Part shown: piece after piece, positions 10,717 to 23,113 of the stretch | Layout: each line of letters opens with the position of its first letter | Numbering within the stretch: position 1 is the stretch's first letter | Translations under genes and position numbers: made by a program | Notes under the pieces: generated by a model | Seen by the model: only the letters and a program-made list of their open reading frames with translations | Database searches by the model: none | What the model was told of the DNA's origin: nothing | Assembly: GCA_021613535.1 (NCBI GenBank) | Contig: CP075497.1 | Location: 10,912,001-10,976,000, forward strand | Reading direction: 5' to 3' | Origin: Adineta vaga | Taxonomy: Eukaryota; Rotifera | Length of the DNA stretch: 64,000 nt

Positions 10717-13700
10717 ATGGAGAAAGCAATTCGAACTATTCTTGATCAAGCACAAAATAATAATATTCGACATGGTGAACATCTCAAAACACTTGCTGAT
10801 CTCTATACAAAGGTTTCTTTTTCATCATCTTCTTTGTTCTTGAAATTTCCTCTCTTTTTGTTTTCCAGTGTAATCAACAATCATTTCATGATGATTTTCT
10901 TCGTTGTATTGCTTCAACTATTAGTTCTCCATCCAATTCAACTTTCGTTGGACATGCTCTTCATTTCATTTCATCATTTCTTACTTTAGAAATCGGTTCA
11001 ACAACAGAGAATAATGATGATAGTATACAGGGCGATCTTTTTCATCCTATTTTACCACGTGTTATTCAATTTTTTGATGAAGTAATTGAAAATCTTCTTT
11101 GTATTTGTTGATTAGTTTTGTTTACTTTGTTCTTCTAGCATAAAAATCATCCGAGTGATTATGTTCGTGCAAATATATGTGTTCTTATTGGTCAAACTTT
11201 GGAGAAAATGGCTGAAAATGCTGAATTAGATGGAGAGTTATTTGAATTATTAGTTAACATTAGTCTCGATCGTATGAATGATCGAAGCTATCAAGTTCGA
11301 GCTCAAGCAGCAAAAGCAAGTGGTCGATTACAAAATACCAAAGATCCTGATGATCTCATTACTAAACGTATTTTTCTTTTCCTATATTAAATAGATTATA
11401 ATCTTAAATTCTCTAGGTCTTATTTGGTTAATGGATCATGATTCTCATCCACTTGTTCGTAAAGAATCTCTTCGATCGATTGCTATAACACGCTCAAATT
11501 TACCTCATTTCTTACGACGTCTAACCGATACAAATGCTACTGTTCGTCTATGTGCATACAATGTTTTTGCACAAAAAGTACAAACATTAAAAGTATTACC
11601 GACAAGAGAACGATGCAATATTGTTCGAATGGGCATGGATGATCCAGAAGAGCCAGTAGTTCGTGCTTTTGTTGAATGTGTTGTTCATACATGGATTGAT
11701 AAATTACCAGTTCCACCTGGAGCGGATGTAACACAACAGCCCGATGCTCATAAAACTGTAACTGGCTTTTTGAAAATGATCGACGTTATGGATATTGGTG
11801 AACAAACTGGACGAATATTAAAAATGTTATTTGATGATAATTTAACAAAACATTATGATCATTTTAAAGAAGTATTTATTAGTGATAGGTAAAGAATACA
11901 TCTTGTACAAGAATTGTTTCCTTTACGGGCTTTATTTGATGTTTTAGAAAGTTAATTGAAGTTGAACAACTCGATTGTGAATCGGCATTTTTTTGGCAAC
12001 ATCTTGTTGAATATCTTAGTCGACATGATGAACATAGTGACAAATTAGAAGCTATTCTACCTGAACTTGTTGATCTTGTCGATGTACTTTACGAGTAAGT
12101 TCTTATTTAGCTGATTTATTCATTTCAAAACTAATTCTTCTTGTATTCAGATTAATTCGTTCGTATCATGATGATTCATCAAGTGATTCAGTTGCTGCTG
12201 AAATTAATTTCGTTGTTGATTGTGTTTTACATGTAATGGTTCATTGTAAATTTGATGATTTAGCTGGAAGATATCGCGTTGAAACGTTATGTCGTGATAT
12301 GTTCTTTATGGAAGAGATCAGTACGACGACATATAAAATGATTATGAATATTATGAAGAAAATTGAACCAAAATTTGAACATCGACAGAGAAAAACCATT
12401 GAAATGTTAGCTGATTTAGAAAAACGTGAAAGTCGAAGTACTTTACATATTTTAGCGGATCGAAAAAGTGAACATGAAGTAAGTGTGATTAAGATTCCCC
12501 ATTTGACATATTTTCATGTCTATCTTTTTTCAAGATAATTGCTTTACGTGAACGTCAATCCACTCTACAAGATTGTTTACATCGTATTCGTGATCATGAA
12601 ATTGCATCACAGAATGTTGATGAACGTATTCGACTTGAAAAAGATCTTAATCAAGTTAAAGAACGTCTTTCACATTATGATCATACTATGATGTCGACAC
12701 AATCACAATCGCAATCACATATGAGTTCAATTACATCTGCCGGTGATCGTTCAGCGGTATGAATTATTTCTTCTTGTCAAATGAAGGTAGAATCGTTCTT
12801 TTATTTCAATTTTCTATAGATTGATCAACGAAATTTTATGCTTGTTAAACGTTTAACAATTCTTTGTGAACTTTTATCAACAACAATGCCGAATAAGATT
12901 TTACCACCATCATTTGTAACTTATGCACGAGATTTAGTAAGAAATTTCCCTCAAATTGTAAACTAAATTTAGTTTGTTAACTGGTTGATTTAGGCTGTAT
13001 CAAGTTTGATGTCACTTGATATTGTAGTTCGTCGTCATGCCGTTCGTGCAGTAGGATTACTTTCAGTATATGATAAACAATTAATGATTGAAAGTCTTGA
13101 ACTTATTAATAAAGTAAAACACTAAAACTTTCGAATCATTTCTTATATTTATATCTATGAATTCCATTAGGTTATTGAAAATGATGCATCAGTCGTTGTT
13201 ATTGAAGGTTTGAATGCTTTGGGTGATATGTTCATTCGTCATAATGCATTGAGTATGATGAAAAATTTGAATAACACTCAACAAGTTATTCAAGCCGTTG
13301 AACAAGGATTCAGTCTTATAGCTCAAATGGTCGATAGTCGAGTAAGTTCGGTGATGAAATAGTTCAGAAAACAAATGTTGACTAAATTTTTTTCATTCTT
13401 ATTCAGATTGTAAATGTTCGTCTAACAGCGTTAACGAATATGATAAAATTATTTTTTGTTGGTCAAATCAATAGTGGCGAAGCATTTGCTAAACTAATTG
13501 TTGCTTGGTATGATGAATCTACAGATGTTCGTGTGGGTGGTCTTCTTACAACATTTTTTCCAGCTTATGCTGATAAATTCTGGTAAAATTTCCTCAATTC
13601 TATTCTATTTAATTATATTTTCTTTTGAAGGCAAACGGATAAATATTTATTTAATGCTTTACAACCATCGATTGAAGGCCTTCTGAAAAATGATTTAACT

Positions 13701-15158
13701 AAACAGGAACCAACATTTGTTGCTGATGCAATCAAACTTTTTCTTCAATTACATCAAATACGTGAACGAGCTGTTCTAAATCATTTAATGCAAAATGCAC
13801 CATCGTCAGAAAATGATCCGATAAATGTTGACTTAAACGATCCAAATACAACTGATCTTGATTTAACTATTCATGCACATTTAAATTGTTCAACAGTATC
13901 GATGAATAAACAAGCATTAGATAAAGAAATCGTGGAAAAACAAAAACATGAAGTAAACTATTCGATCAAATGAAGTATTTCATTCCTATAAGTCATTTCT
14001 TTTCTTTAAGGCTCGATTAAAATATCATTTTTATGTGGCACGTGCAATTCTTATGCAATTAAAATCTTCAACAAATGATGATTTGATTCGTTCATTGATA
14101 ACTACATTAAATCTAATTGATATAACGACAGATGATTGGACGATTATTAAAAATATACGACATAAATCCAAGAAGATTAATAAAGTAGGATTCATAGTTG
14201 AATTTATTTCCATATAAAATGTTTGATTGTTATAGTATTTAACAGTCAACAAACGAAGATCAAATCTGAAATTATTTATTAAAAAATTGTCAAGTCGTAT
14301 TGAATTATTACGTGGATTTGATGATGATAATGATACAACATTGAATGAATCAACACTTGTAAGTTGAGATATGTTTCTATTGTTTTCACACGTTTCTTTT
14401 TCTTTTTGTGTAGACGGATTCGTCTCAATTGAATGCCACTGTTATCAGTGCAGTACCATCACATGTCACAAATGCAACTTCGACAACACCTGGTTCGCCA
14501 ATGATGGATACAGCTTTTCGTGGTCTTGGAAAGAAAAGTAAACCCTATCTGTACATTGCACGAGCCATTCTAAATATGTTTTCCCTCTCTTATTTTAGAA
14601 CGTATTGCAAAAGATTCACTTCTATCACAGAATTCAACTGCATCATCAATTGTACCGCCACCACCTCCACCACCACCACCACCACCTGCACTTTCTCGCA
14701 GTCCTCCAGTACCATCAGTATCTGCCACTCGATATGACAAAAAGACAACGAAACTTCCAATAACTCCTGTTAGTAAAGCACGTAGTGGTCATGATTCATC
14801 ATCATGTTCATCACCATCATCATCATCAGAAAGTGAAAATCCAACATCAGATATTGAAAATGAAAATCCTCAACCTCAAACCACTTCATCACTGAATAAA
14901 CGAGCACGTGCAGATGCAACATCGACTGAATCACTTAGTCCACCACGTGACAGTCTTGGAAATTCATCTCGTATGATACTTCGTTCCAGTGCACGTCGAA
15001 AACAAGACACATCAAAGCAAAATCCTGTCTCAACACCTTCGTTACGTCAACAGCGTAAACATCGTCGTATTGATCTTGATATTACTCCTTTAAATAGCAA
15101 TAACAATAAGAAAAAATTACCGCCTACTCAATCTTCTACACCTCATATTAATAAATAA
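10717..15158 (+). CDS. NCAPG: Condensin I subunit CAP-G (NCAPG), HEAT-repeat protein
   Basis: About 18 exons. It begins MEKAIRTILDQAQNNN and runs through HEAT-type helices such as DYVRANICVLIGQTLEKMAE, SYQVRAQAAKASGRLQ, DHDSHPLVRKESLRSIAI and DPEEPVVRAFVECVVHTWID, typical of the condensin subunit 3 (Cnd3/YCG1) family. Later exons keep the HEAT pattern (DIVVRRHAVRAVGLLSVYD, RLTALTNMIKLFFVG). Condensin I compacts chromosomes at mitosis; CAP-G and the kleisin CAP-H bind DNA together. The C-terminal exons are disordered: a poly-Pro run (11 or so prolines near 14655-14690), Ser/Glu-rich acidic stretches, then a basic tail (RSSARRKQDTS, RQQRKHRRIDLD) of a kind often phosphorylated by mitotic kinases. 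ATG 10717 fits the family N-terminus. An equally placed NCAPG2-type assignment is less likely because domain order and length fit CAP-G. Confidence 0.88.
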
Positions 15159-15795
15159 TTTCTTATGTGTACATGTATATATCAATATAGTTATGTGAAT
15201 GTTAATTTCTTGCTGAAATATCTTCAATAGATATATATATTTTCTATGTTATATATAATAGCAGCTTGATTGAAACTTCTTTTTTGAAAATTGTTAACAA
15301 AATATTTCATTTAATAAATAAGACATCTGAACGTTGTCGTTTGCATTCGTTAACAATGGATAAAACTAAAAAAATATATCAATCCAATGTGATCTCATCG
15401 ATCCTCAGAAATGGATGCATTAACCGTTTGTTATTATTGGATCTAATTACTTGAGGGTGTGAATGAGGCTTAAGAGCATAGCCACATCCTGAGAAATTTT
15501 CATTATCCATCCATTTTTATTAAAATGATTGATAAAACCATTACTTAAAAATCTATTTCTTGACGCAAACAATGTCCGGAAAATAACGTGTTATTGTAGA
15601 ATTATGGTAAAATGAAGGGAAAATGTTGTGTATCCTTTGTTTTTTTCTCATATTGTATTCCAAAAACAGATTCTTAGATTTTTACTCTCTTCTCGATGTA
15701 TGTATGTATGTAATTATATGTATGTATAACAAAAGCAAAATATTTATTCTTCTTTTTTCTTTTCAAAATAATAGACTAGAGAATAAAACGATATT
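15159..15795. other. Convergent intergenic region between NCAPG and NDOR1
   Basis: About 640 bp between two converging 3' ends. It contains TA-rich stretches, an AATAAA-like motif and a short TATG microsatellite (about 15693-15728). The open frames here are short, have no homologous look and are treated as chance. Confidence 0.5.
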
Positions 15796-17637
15796 CTATG
15801 ACCATGTTTCTCGTTGAAATTGTTTTATTCGTTCTAATTCACGTAAATAATCATCCGCTTGTTCAGTATTCATCTCACCATATTTCATGAAAACTGTTTT
15901 CAATGCATCGGATACTTGTTCTGGTACTTGCTTTGCACTACCAGCAAGATATATTCGTGCATGTTTATGACTAATCCATTCCCAAACTAAATGACCATAC
16001 TCAATAATTTTATGTTGAACATAGATTTTGTCTTCTTGATCACGTGAATATGCTGGAATATAAATAAGATTGACTGTATCTTTTAGCAGATCATTTTCGA
16101 CAAAAGCATCTTTCTGTCGATAACGACAACCAAAAAAGAGCATATTTAATTTTGCATTGTCTAAACTTCTTTCTAATATCCATCCACGAAATGGTGCAAC
16201 ACCAGTACCAGGTCCAATCATAATTGCAGGTCGATCATCATCAATTAAATTGAATGATGAAGTTATTCGCATCACAATATGTTCACCTGATTGAAGTCGA
16301 CACAAATAATTGCTACATAAACCTTCACGATAAAGAGCTATAATTGTTTTATAACGAACAATAGCAACAAATAGTTGTATTCGATTAGGATGAACTCGTG
16401 GACTTGATGCGATCGAAAATGAACGTGGACGAATATGTGGAAAGAAATCGAAGATATACTCAAATGGAATCTGTGATGCTGTTTGGGGAAAGTCTTGTAA
16501 AACTTCGACACTTGTACGTCGTGGTCGATGACAGTATGTATAGAGATCATCCATATTTCCTGCTTCTAAGAATTCTAATAAACGTTCACGTTCTCTTTCA
16601 TCATCAGCAAACCAAACTAATTTTTCAAAGAATGATCGTGATGGTACACGAGTGATATGTAAATAATCACGAAATAATTCTAAGACTGTCATTGATAATG
16701 ACGATGTTTGATTCGAAGCAATAAAACGATCATTAAGTTTATCTTTCATATGAAAAATCTCTGCAATAAGATGTACTGATGGAAGTGGACACTGTGGAAG
16801 AATGACAGCAACATCACCACATTTATAAGGAAGATTTGTTTCAAATTCGAGTAAACGAACATCTTGCCAATGATCTTCCGATGTCACGCGTGTATTCGAA
16901 ATCAAAGGAACAGAAGAATAACCGGATGGAATTTTTGACATTTCGTTTATTGGTTCCAAACTAAAAATATTTAAGCAATAGGAATTGAAACAAGTTTCAT
17001 GAGAAAATACTTTGATGAATCGTGTTCAGTATGATGATCAATCCATTGAATTTGATATTTACTTGGTAAACGTTGATCAATTCGTGGTTGAAGTTCTCTA
17101 CCAATGAGATCACCAAATGTTTTCCAAAATATGTTTGTAAATGTTTGGTCAATACATCCATCTGTACCTATAATAATCCATAGAAAAACACGTTCAACGA
17201 TAGAATCATTTACATCTATTCTACCTTGAAAAAAAACTCATACCATGTGGATGTTGTTCATCAGCAAGAACTTTTTCACAGATTGATTGTGCACCTAATT
17301 GTTCTAATCGTTTTGATAGTTTTTTTGCCACGAAATTAAATTTTGGATATGTTGAATCACCGAGACCAATTAAACCATAGTGAACACGTGATAAAACTAT
17401 TGGTAAAGATCTTCTCATAATAAATCGCCAGAATTGTTTCATATTTTCTGGTTCTTCACCATCACCCGTCGTTGAAACAATAAAAAGAATATAAGGTCCA
17501 AGGTCATCAATGGATGTAATCGAATTCAATGGTCGCACACGACATTCAACACCTGTCGATCGAGCCATACATGCAAATCGTTCACTCACATCTTCTGCTG
17601 TACCTGTTTGACTTCCAAATAAAATATCCAGCGACAT
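15796..17637 (-). CDS. NDOR1: NADPH-dependent diflavin oxidoreductase 1 (NDOR1/Tah18)
   Basis: Three exons: about 17637-17244, 17167-17014 and 16961-15796, with short introns. The protein opens with a flavodoxin-type FMN domain (LFGSQTGTAEDVSERFA at the start, then STTGDGEEPEN and YGLIGLGDSTYPKFN). A linker leads to the FAD/NADPH reductase half, which has RPRSFSIASSP (FAD binding), GPGTGVAPFRGW (NADPH pyrophosphate loop), FFGCRYRQKDA and RIYLAGSAKQVPEQV, and it ends ERIKQFQRETWS. Total about 570 residues, close to animal NDOR1 (~600). NDOR1 passes electrons from NADPH to the Fe-S protein CIAPIN1/anamorsin for cytosolic iron-sulphur cluster assembly. The 5' end lies head-to-head with CCHCR1 copy A. 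The domain order excludes methionine synthase reductase and P450 reductase, which carry other N-termini. Confidence 0.92.
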
Positions 17638-18257
17638 TTTTTATCTAATAGACAAACGAATATATAACAGACATTCTTTTATTCATTGTTCTACTTTTTA
17701 CTCTCCATGTGGAAACTATGCAGAAAGAAAGAAAGAAAGAAAGAAAGGAAAAAACGAGCGAGGAGAGAGAAAGAGAAAAACAAACTTCATTCGCTTCTTT
17801 GTAAGTTACAACAGCAGCGGTAGAGAAAGGTGAAACTCAAATCTTTAACTGCTGCTCGAGAATACAGATGAAGAAAAGAGAAAGTTGTCATAGAACGATG
17901 AACTCATAGATTTATTTGCAATAAATCCAAATATTTTCCTGTGTTCTCGAAAAGAATCAATACATAGAGGTATATCGAGTTTTGTTATTTCCTCATTCGT
18001 CTTATTTTCAAGCATCAACAGAAAAAAAGAATACGACCATTTTTTCTTCTTCATAGCAACGAGTAATATAGACCCATTGAACATGACTAGCAACCAATCT
18101 GCTTCTTTCGATTTCAAATAGAATTTAGAATATAATTATCGTTATCTTTATACATTATACACATATTGATTTTGTAACTGACCTTGTGTTATTATTTCTT
18201 TTCTTTATCTATATTTATTCAAATTCATTGCTTTTCATATTTTGATGAAGGAACAAG
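17638..18257. promoter_or_regulatory. Divergent intergenic region between NDOR1 and CCHCR1 copy A, with (AAAG)n
   Basis: About 620 bp between two divergent starts, so it should hold both promoters. It includes an (AAAG)n microsatellite (about 17729-17752) followed by a GA-rich tract. The part up to about 17945 is nearly identical to the promoter side of copy B, whereas the last ~150 bp before the ATG differ strongly and are longer here. No TATA box is obvious. A minus-strand open frame at 17845-18117 is not conserved in copy B and is not called. Confidence 0.5.
17729..17752. repeat. (AAAG)n microsatellite in duplication copy A
   Basis: Five to six AAAG units near the outer edge of copy A. 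The reverse-complement (TTTC)n is present at the equivalent place in copy B (about 50538-50563), which helps anchor the duplication. Confidence 0.8.
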
Positions 18258-20882
18258 ATGACTAGTTCTTTAAGTCCAAATATGCTGCTTTTACCACCAT
18301 CAGCATTTCAATCTACCTTATCAATTCATTCGACAACTGAAAGCGAACATCAAACAAAAACAGTTCATGAACAACTCGAACATTTACAAATCGAAATTGG
18401 AAGATTACGAACAAATAATGAAGCTCTCAAAACATCCGGACGAGGTATACAAAGAAAACAATAACACTAACTATTTTTACTATCCTTCTATTTATTCGCA
18501 GATTTACTTGAACGAGCACCTCAATTGATTAATTTACCTCGTCGATCAAATATTGTTCAAGAAACTCTCGAAGATATCATTCAACAACAAGCAACTGAGA
18601 TCGAACGATTACGTCATGAACTTGAACGTGAGAAATCTCGTTGTTTAAAAGCAATCAATGACGTTGAACTAACATTACAAACAAAAGAATTATCGTGGCA
18701 AGCACATCGCAATGAATTTGAAATTCGTTCAGCTGAATTACAAAAAGTTCAAAAAGAAAAACTATACTATGAACAATTACTGTCATCTCAACAATCATCG
18801 ACATCGACAGCACCAGATCTTCTCAACAACAAACTATCGCAACAACTCGAACAACGAGAAAAAGAAAATGCTAGATTGAATGAAGAAATGCGATTGTTAA
18901 ACTTAAGGTTAAATCTTAGAATTAGTAGAATGGAATTGAATTGAAAGTTGATTAATGGAATGATATTTTTAGATTAACATCAATGAATGATGTATTGACA
19001 TTGCAAGAAGAGAAACTTGAACAAACAACATCAAATAATAGTGAAAAACGTCAATCACTTTTGAATTGTTGGCGAACAAAAGTATATGATTTACTGATGC
19101 AATTAAAATCGATGGAACTGATTTTGAAAAATAATAGTAGTCAATTTTCGAATGGTAAGAAACGTTACAAATGCATTTTGAAAAAAGAAACATACAAATT
19201 TCAACCCTCTATTTGTTCTAAGAGAATACTAAAATCAACGATGACATATATCGAAATTTTAACACTTCGACAAGAGAACTTACAGAAAATATATGTATCT
19301 TTAAGATATATAAAGAACTATATTTATACCTTATGAGTATTTTCACTGTTTCGAAATAATAGTTCGATGAAAGAATGATTTTTTTAAATATTTTATCTGT
19401 TCCATATATTCGATTCAGAATTCATATTTGTACTTTGATTTATTATTCGCTTTATTTGGCAAGACTGAAGACTAATTTTCATTTCACTATTCTATTTAAA
19501 TCGGATATTAGATAAATGAAATAAAATTTACACATCGTAGACTAAAGTCAAAAATAACTTCCTGCTGTTTTTCATATTCTAAAAATATTCTTCATAGATA
19601 TTGGACAATTACAAGGCAAAGTCAATGAACTTCTTCATGAAAATAAACTTCTACAAACTCAATATGACGAACGAAAAGTTCATATTCAGTATGTAATCAT
19701 TATTCATTCTCATTTCTCAATATTAAATTCACTTCTGTAGATATTTAGAATCGAAATTACATCAATCTGATTCAAATTTAACTTTGATTCTTGATGAAAA
19801 TACATCACTCAAACAACATCTTCAATCTTATCAACAAACAGAACAAATCATTCGTCAAATCATTGTCAAATACACAACAAATCCACATCATGATAATCTA
19901 TTTAAAACGATCAATAAAACACTTGCCATCTATGAACAACGTCTTGGTTATATCAACAAACGTTTTCTTATTCTTCAAACATTATTCAATCGACAATTAT
20001 TATCTCTATCATCAAAACAACATGTTACAATTGCAATACAAACAGAAGATGAACAATATCTAGATTTATCATTACTTGAACGTGAACTAAAAACTGTTTC
20101 ACATGAACGTGATTTACTTGCTCACAAACTTGATCAAGAATATAAACAAACTAAACTTCATGGTGAACAACTCGAAGAAAAATATCAACAAGAACTCATT
20201 GTAAATAGAGAAAAACTAATGATGATGCAATTGTTATCTGAAGAACATATAACAAAGATTCATTTCTATGAAACAACACTCATAGAGAAAGATCAACAAT
20301 TGAAAGAATTGACAGAAACATGGAATAATCAACAACATAAACAATCAGAAAATATTGAATTGTTACAACGACAATTTCAAGTAGAATTCTATTTTTACTT
20401 TGAGAAAATTCGATTATCGATATGTTTTTAGGAACGAGAGGAAAGAATACTGAATGAAAAGGATAATTTAGAAAAACAACTCAATGAAGCAAAACGTGAA
20501 CAAGCAAAGTTTGCGGCTAATTATCGGTAAAATCTTTTTATTTCTTTCTTTCTTTCTGAGAAATCATTTCTCTAACATTTACGTATTCGATAGACAAATG
20601 GAACGAACTACAACTCGTGAAAAAGAACGATGGCAACAACAAATAGCTGATGCACAATTACGATCTGATACTGAACTTGAGAAACTTACAAAACGAATAA
20701 TGACATTGGAACGAGAACGAAATCTATTGATGAAAACAATTCATCAAGAAAAATCACATTCACCATCATTTCAAGCAAGAGATGATGGTGATCTACACAA
20801 TTTAGTATCAGAAATTCGTCAATTAGCTAGTCGAGCTTTAGATGAATCGAGTGATGAAGAAGAAACGAACAAGATTTTGTAA
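18258..20882 (+). CDS. CCHCR1: CCHCR1 (coiled-coil alpha-helical rod protein 1), copy A
   Basis: Seven exons (about 18258-18443, 18502-18905, 18973-19155, 19598-19690, 19739-20379, 20431-20527 and 20594-20882), giving ~630 residues of nearly continuous coiled coil. Diagnostic blocks match vertebrate CCHCR1: MNDVLTLQEEKLEQ with RQSLLNCWRTKVYDLLMQLK (family: LALQEEELT...SLLNRWREKV..L..QLK), LNEAKREQAKFAANYRQ with EKERW, and LERERNLLMKTIHQE. The protein is a centrosome and P-body component. The N-terminus (SPNMLLLPPSAFQ) also resembles the family's GLIPPSHFQ. The fourth intron (about 19156-19597, ~440 bp) is unusually long for this locus and carries an indel relative to copy B. The acidic tail DESSDEEETNKIL ends the protein. 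A nearly identical copy lies inverted at 47570-50144. Confidence 0.85.
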
Positions 20883-21571
20883 GAATAACAATCGAATATA
20901 CAGACCTTTCTCTTTTTTATACAAAGTTTGAAGATAAATTTTTATTGAAATAATAAATAATGTGTCTCAAATCGAACGTGTTCTTAATCGTGAAAAAAAG
21001 AAAAAAAACATCGAAAACAAATATTTTTGTCTATCCTGTATCAAATCTGTCATAAAATAAACAAGTGTTGCACAATCTGAATTCGTATTCTAAATAAATA
21101 CAACTTCTAAACGATGTGGCAATGCGGTCCGACACCGGATATGTTATTTGTAATTGAAAAGATCATCCTAATATGCTGAAGGGCCATATCACCGCAATTT
21201 TGCGATGTTGTATACTATAGTGTACAAACATCACTATCACACCTACAAATAACTATTCGGTGTTGCACGATCGCACTTTTTACTATTTTGAGATCATAGG
21301 AACTAAAAGGACAAAATCAAAATATCTAAGTCCGTATTCACGTCGTATTTTGATTGATTTCATTGATCACATGTATCATTAGACAAAAATTGGATGAGTC
21401 AACTTAACAATAATAATAATAATCAGTGATGCACATCCAATTACTCGGTCATTCATGTAGAGCTTAATCGTCTTTTTCCGTTCTATAAAATCGTATTCAA
21501 ATTACCATTTTCTTGCGTATTCACAAACAATATTAAAATCTTACTTGAAAACTTTGTACTTTCGACTATAA
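20883..21571. other. Intergenic region after CCHCR1 copy A, including the duplication edge
   Basis: Up to about 21100 the sequence is almost the same as the 3' flank of copy B. From there to about 21285 similarity drops sharply although landmarks remain (ATGCGGTCCG, GGGCCATATC). After that it is unrelated to copy B. The last ~280 bp should hold the promoter of the next plus-strand gene. No coding sequence supported. Confidence 0.5.
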
Positions 21572-22944
21572 ATGGACAGGAAAAAATCAAATACAGCAGC
21601 ATCGGGCAGTCAAAAACATGAAGACGAAAAAGATGAAAACTTCTTCAAAAAAACAGCAAATTCAATTCGAGTGAAACTTCGTTTGAAAAAAAAGAAGAAG
21701 AATACAGATAGTAAGTCAAAACCAGCAAAAACTGGCAAAACAGATTTGAGTTCGACCTCGAATGACGAAGGTAGCTCACCCGATTTACCTAGACGAATAT
21801 CTTCTCCAGCAGGTATTTATCTTAATTTACAATCTATTTTCTAACCTATTTTATTTAGAATCAATTGAGAATACCGAAACTGAAAAAGATTTAGGTGCAT
21901 CATCATCATCATCATCATCAGCTAATCCTTCAAATCAAACATCGGTCGAACAAAACACTAATGATAAAGTTCATCTGTCATTTCATGGTTTGCAAACGAA
22001 CAAGATAAAGAAGATTTTAATGTTTTCATCTCGTCTTATTCTTTTTCTTAGGGGTATCAACTGTCGATGATTTACTCGATCGAATTGATGAAGCGATTGA
22101 AAGTGCTAAAATTGTAATCGAAGGTGATACAAACAAGACACTTTTTAGTGTCCAAGGCAAATCATCAAAACCTCGTCCTTCTCCCGCTGACCTTGACAAA
22201 AAGCCTTTAGAGAAATCTGAAGGTAATGAAACTAAAACAAATGATCAAGAAAATAAGAAAAATGACCGAGAAGGAGAAGGAGAACCACTACGTATCGATT
22301 ATAATGAAATACATAGAATCGAAGATTTACTTGATAAAGTTTATGGACAACCGGGAGATCGAAAGATTGTACTAGAAAATGCACCTGACAATGATGAATC
22401 AGTTAGTGTTGAAAAGAAAACAAGTTTACCGCCAACTCGAGCATCGACTGCAAATGAACATCTGTCACCACCACCACCGCCAACAACAACAACAACTGCA
22501 ACTGCATCCAATGACAATGATGATTCTTCAGCACCATTAAAAAGTATTTTAAAAACAAGTCAAGATCCATCATCGTTAGATACATCTACTAAAGTAGCTT
22601 CATTTCAAGATGATCAAATTCATGTCAATATCGAAGGTGTACAAAATGTTGATGATCTTTTAGATCGTATCGATGAGGCAGTTCAAAATATTCCTATCGT
22701 AATTGAAACAACAATCACACAAGAAAAACAAGAAAGTATGTTTAGCAACATCATACTCTCAATTTCGACTCTTTCCTTTTCTCATATAGCTTCGCCAGTA
22801 ACTGTTGAAAATAACAATGATAATCAAAACATTTCTGTATCGAGTTTAAAACATGAAGGTAATGATATAGTTAGTGAAACAATTTCATCTTCATCTACAA
22901 GTGACGAGAAGAAAAATGGAGATGAGAAATCGGATTGGGTCTAA
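21572..22944 (+). CDS. Unrecognised disordered protein with three copies of a ~33-residue motif
   Basis: Four exons (about 21572-21814, 21860-21988, 22052-22736 and 22790-22944), joined in frame, give ~400 residues. The N-terminus is basic (RVKLRLKKKKKN), the rest mostly Ser/Glu/Asn/Lys-rich and probably disordered. Three ordered-looking repeats stand out: KVHLSFHGVSTVDDLLDRID (near 22055), PLRIDYNEIHRIEDLLDKVY (near 22290) and QIHVNIEGVQNVDDLLDRID (near 22618). Each continues with about ten variable residues and an (I/V)(V/L)(I/L)E end (KIVIEG, KIVLEN, PIVIET). The unit looks like beta-strand, helix, beta-strand. I do not recognise the family. Lack of membrane segments and signal peptide suggests an intracellular protein. 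The splice site joining FHG to VST uses a weak GTTTGC donor. Confidence 0.65.
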
Positions 22945-23113
22945 TACGACAAAAGAAAAACTACAAATTAATTGAATATTTATCCCCTTCATATTTCGTT
23001 TTTTGTTCTTAAATTCATATAAATAAAATAAGTTGAAAATGACAAAGAAACAAACAAATAAACCCGATTTGAAAGAACAAATATCACATCAATGAAAAGT
23101 TTTATTATGTTCA

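Larger units (their letters stand above)
17665..21285 (+). repeat. Inverted segmental duplication, copy A (partner at 47182-50620)
   Basis: This segment reappears in reverse complement at about 47182-50620. Landmarks shared in order: CTCTCCATGTGGAAACTATG followed by an (AAAG)n run, the whole CCHCR1 gene with introns, the 3' tail, and a last diverged block containing ATGCGGTCCG, TGAAGGGCCATATC and TAACTATTCGGTGT. Exons differ by only a few percent. The stretches 17945-18250 (promoter) and about 21100-21285 are much more diverged. Edges: close to the NDOR1 start on one side, and about 290 bp before the next gene on the other. Confidence 0.9.

Noticed and set aside
17845-18117. Minus-strand 90-residue frame upstream of CCHCR1 copy A
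   Set aside because: The equivalent region of copy B carries indels that destroy the frame, so it is not conserved.
18983-19336. CCHCR1 reading frame continuing past the third exon into the long intron
   Set aside because: Frame continues by chance after a good GTAAG donor; sequence in the intron is not coiled-coil and copy B has an indel there.
21100-21285. Diverged end block of the duplication considered as a transposon terminal repeat
   Set aside because: No terminal inverted repeat, target-site duplication or transposase fragment could be found; simple diverged duplicate sequence explains it.
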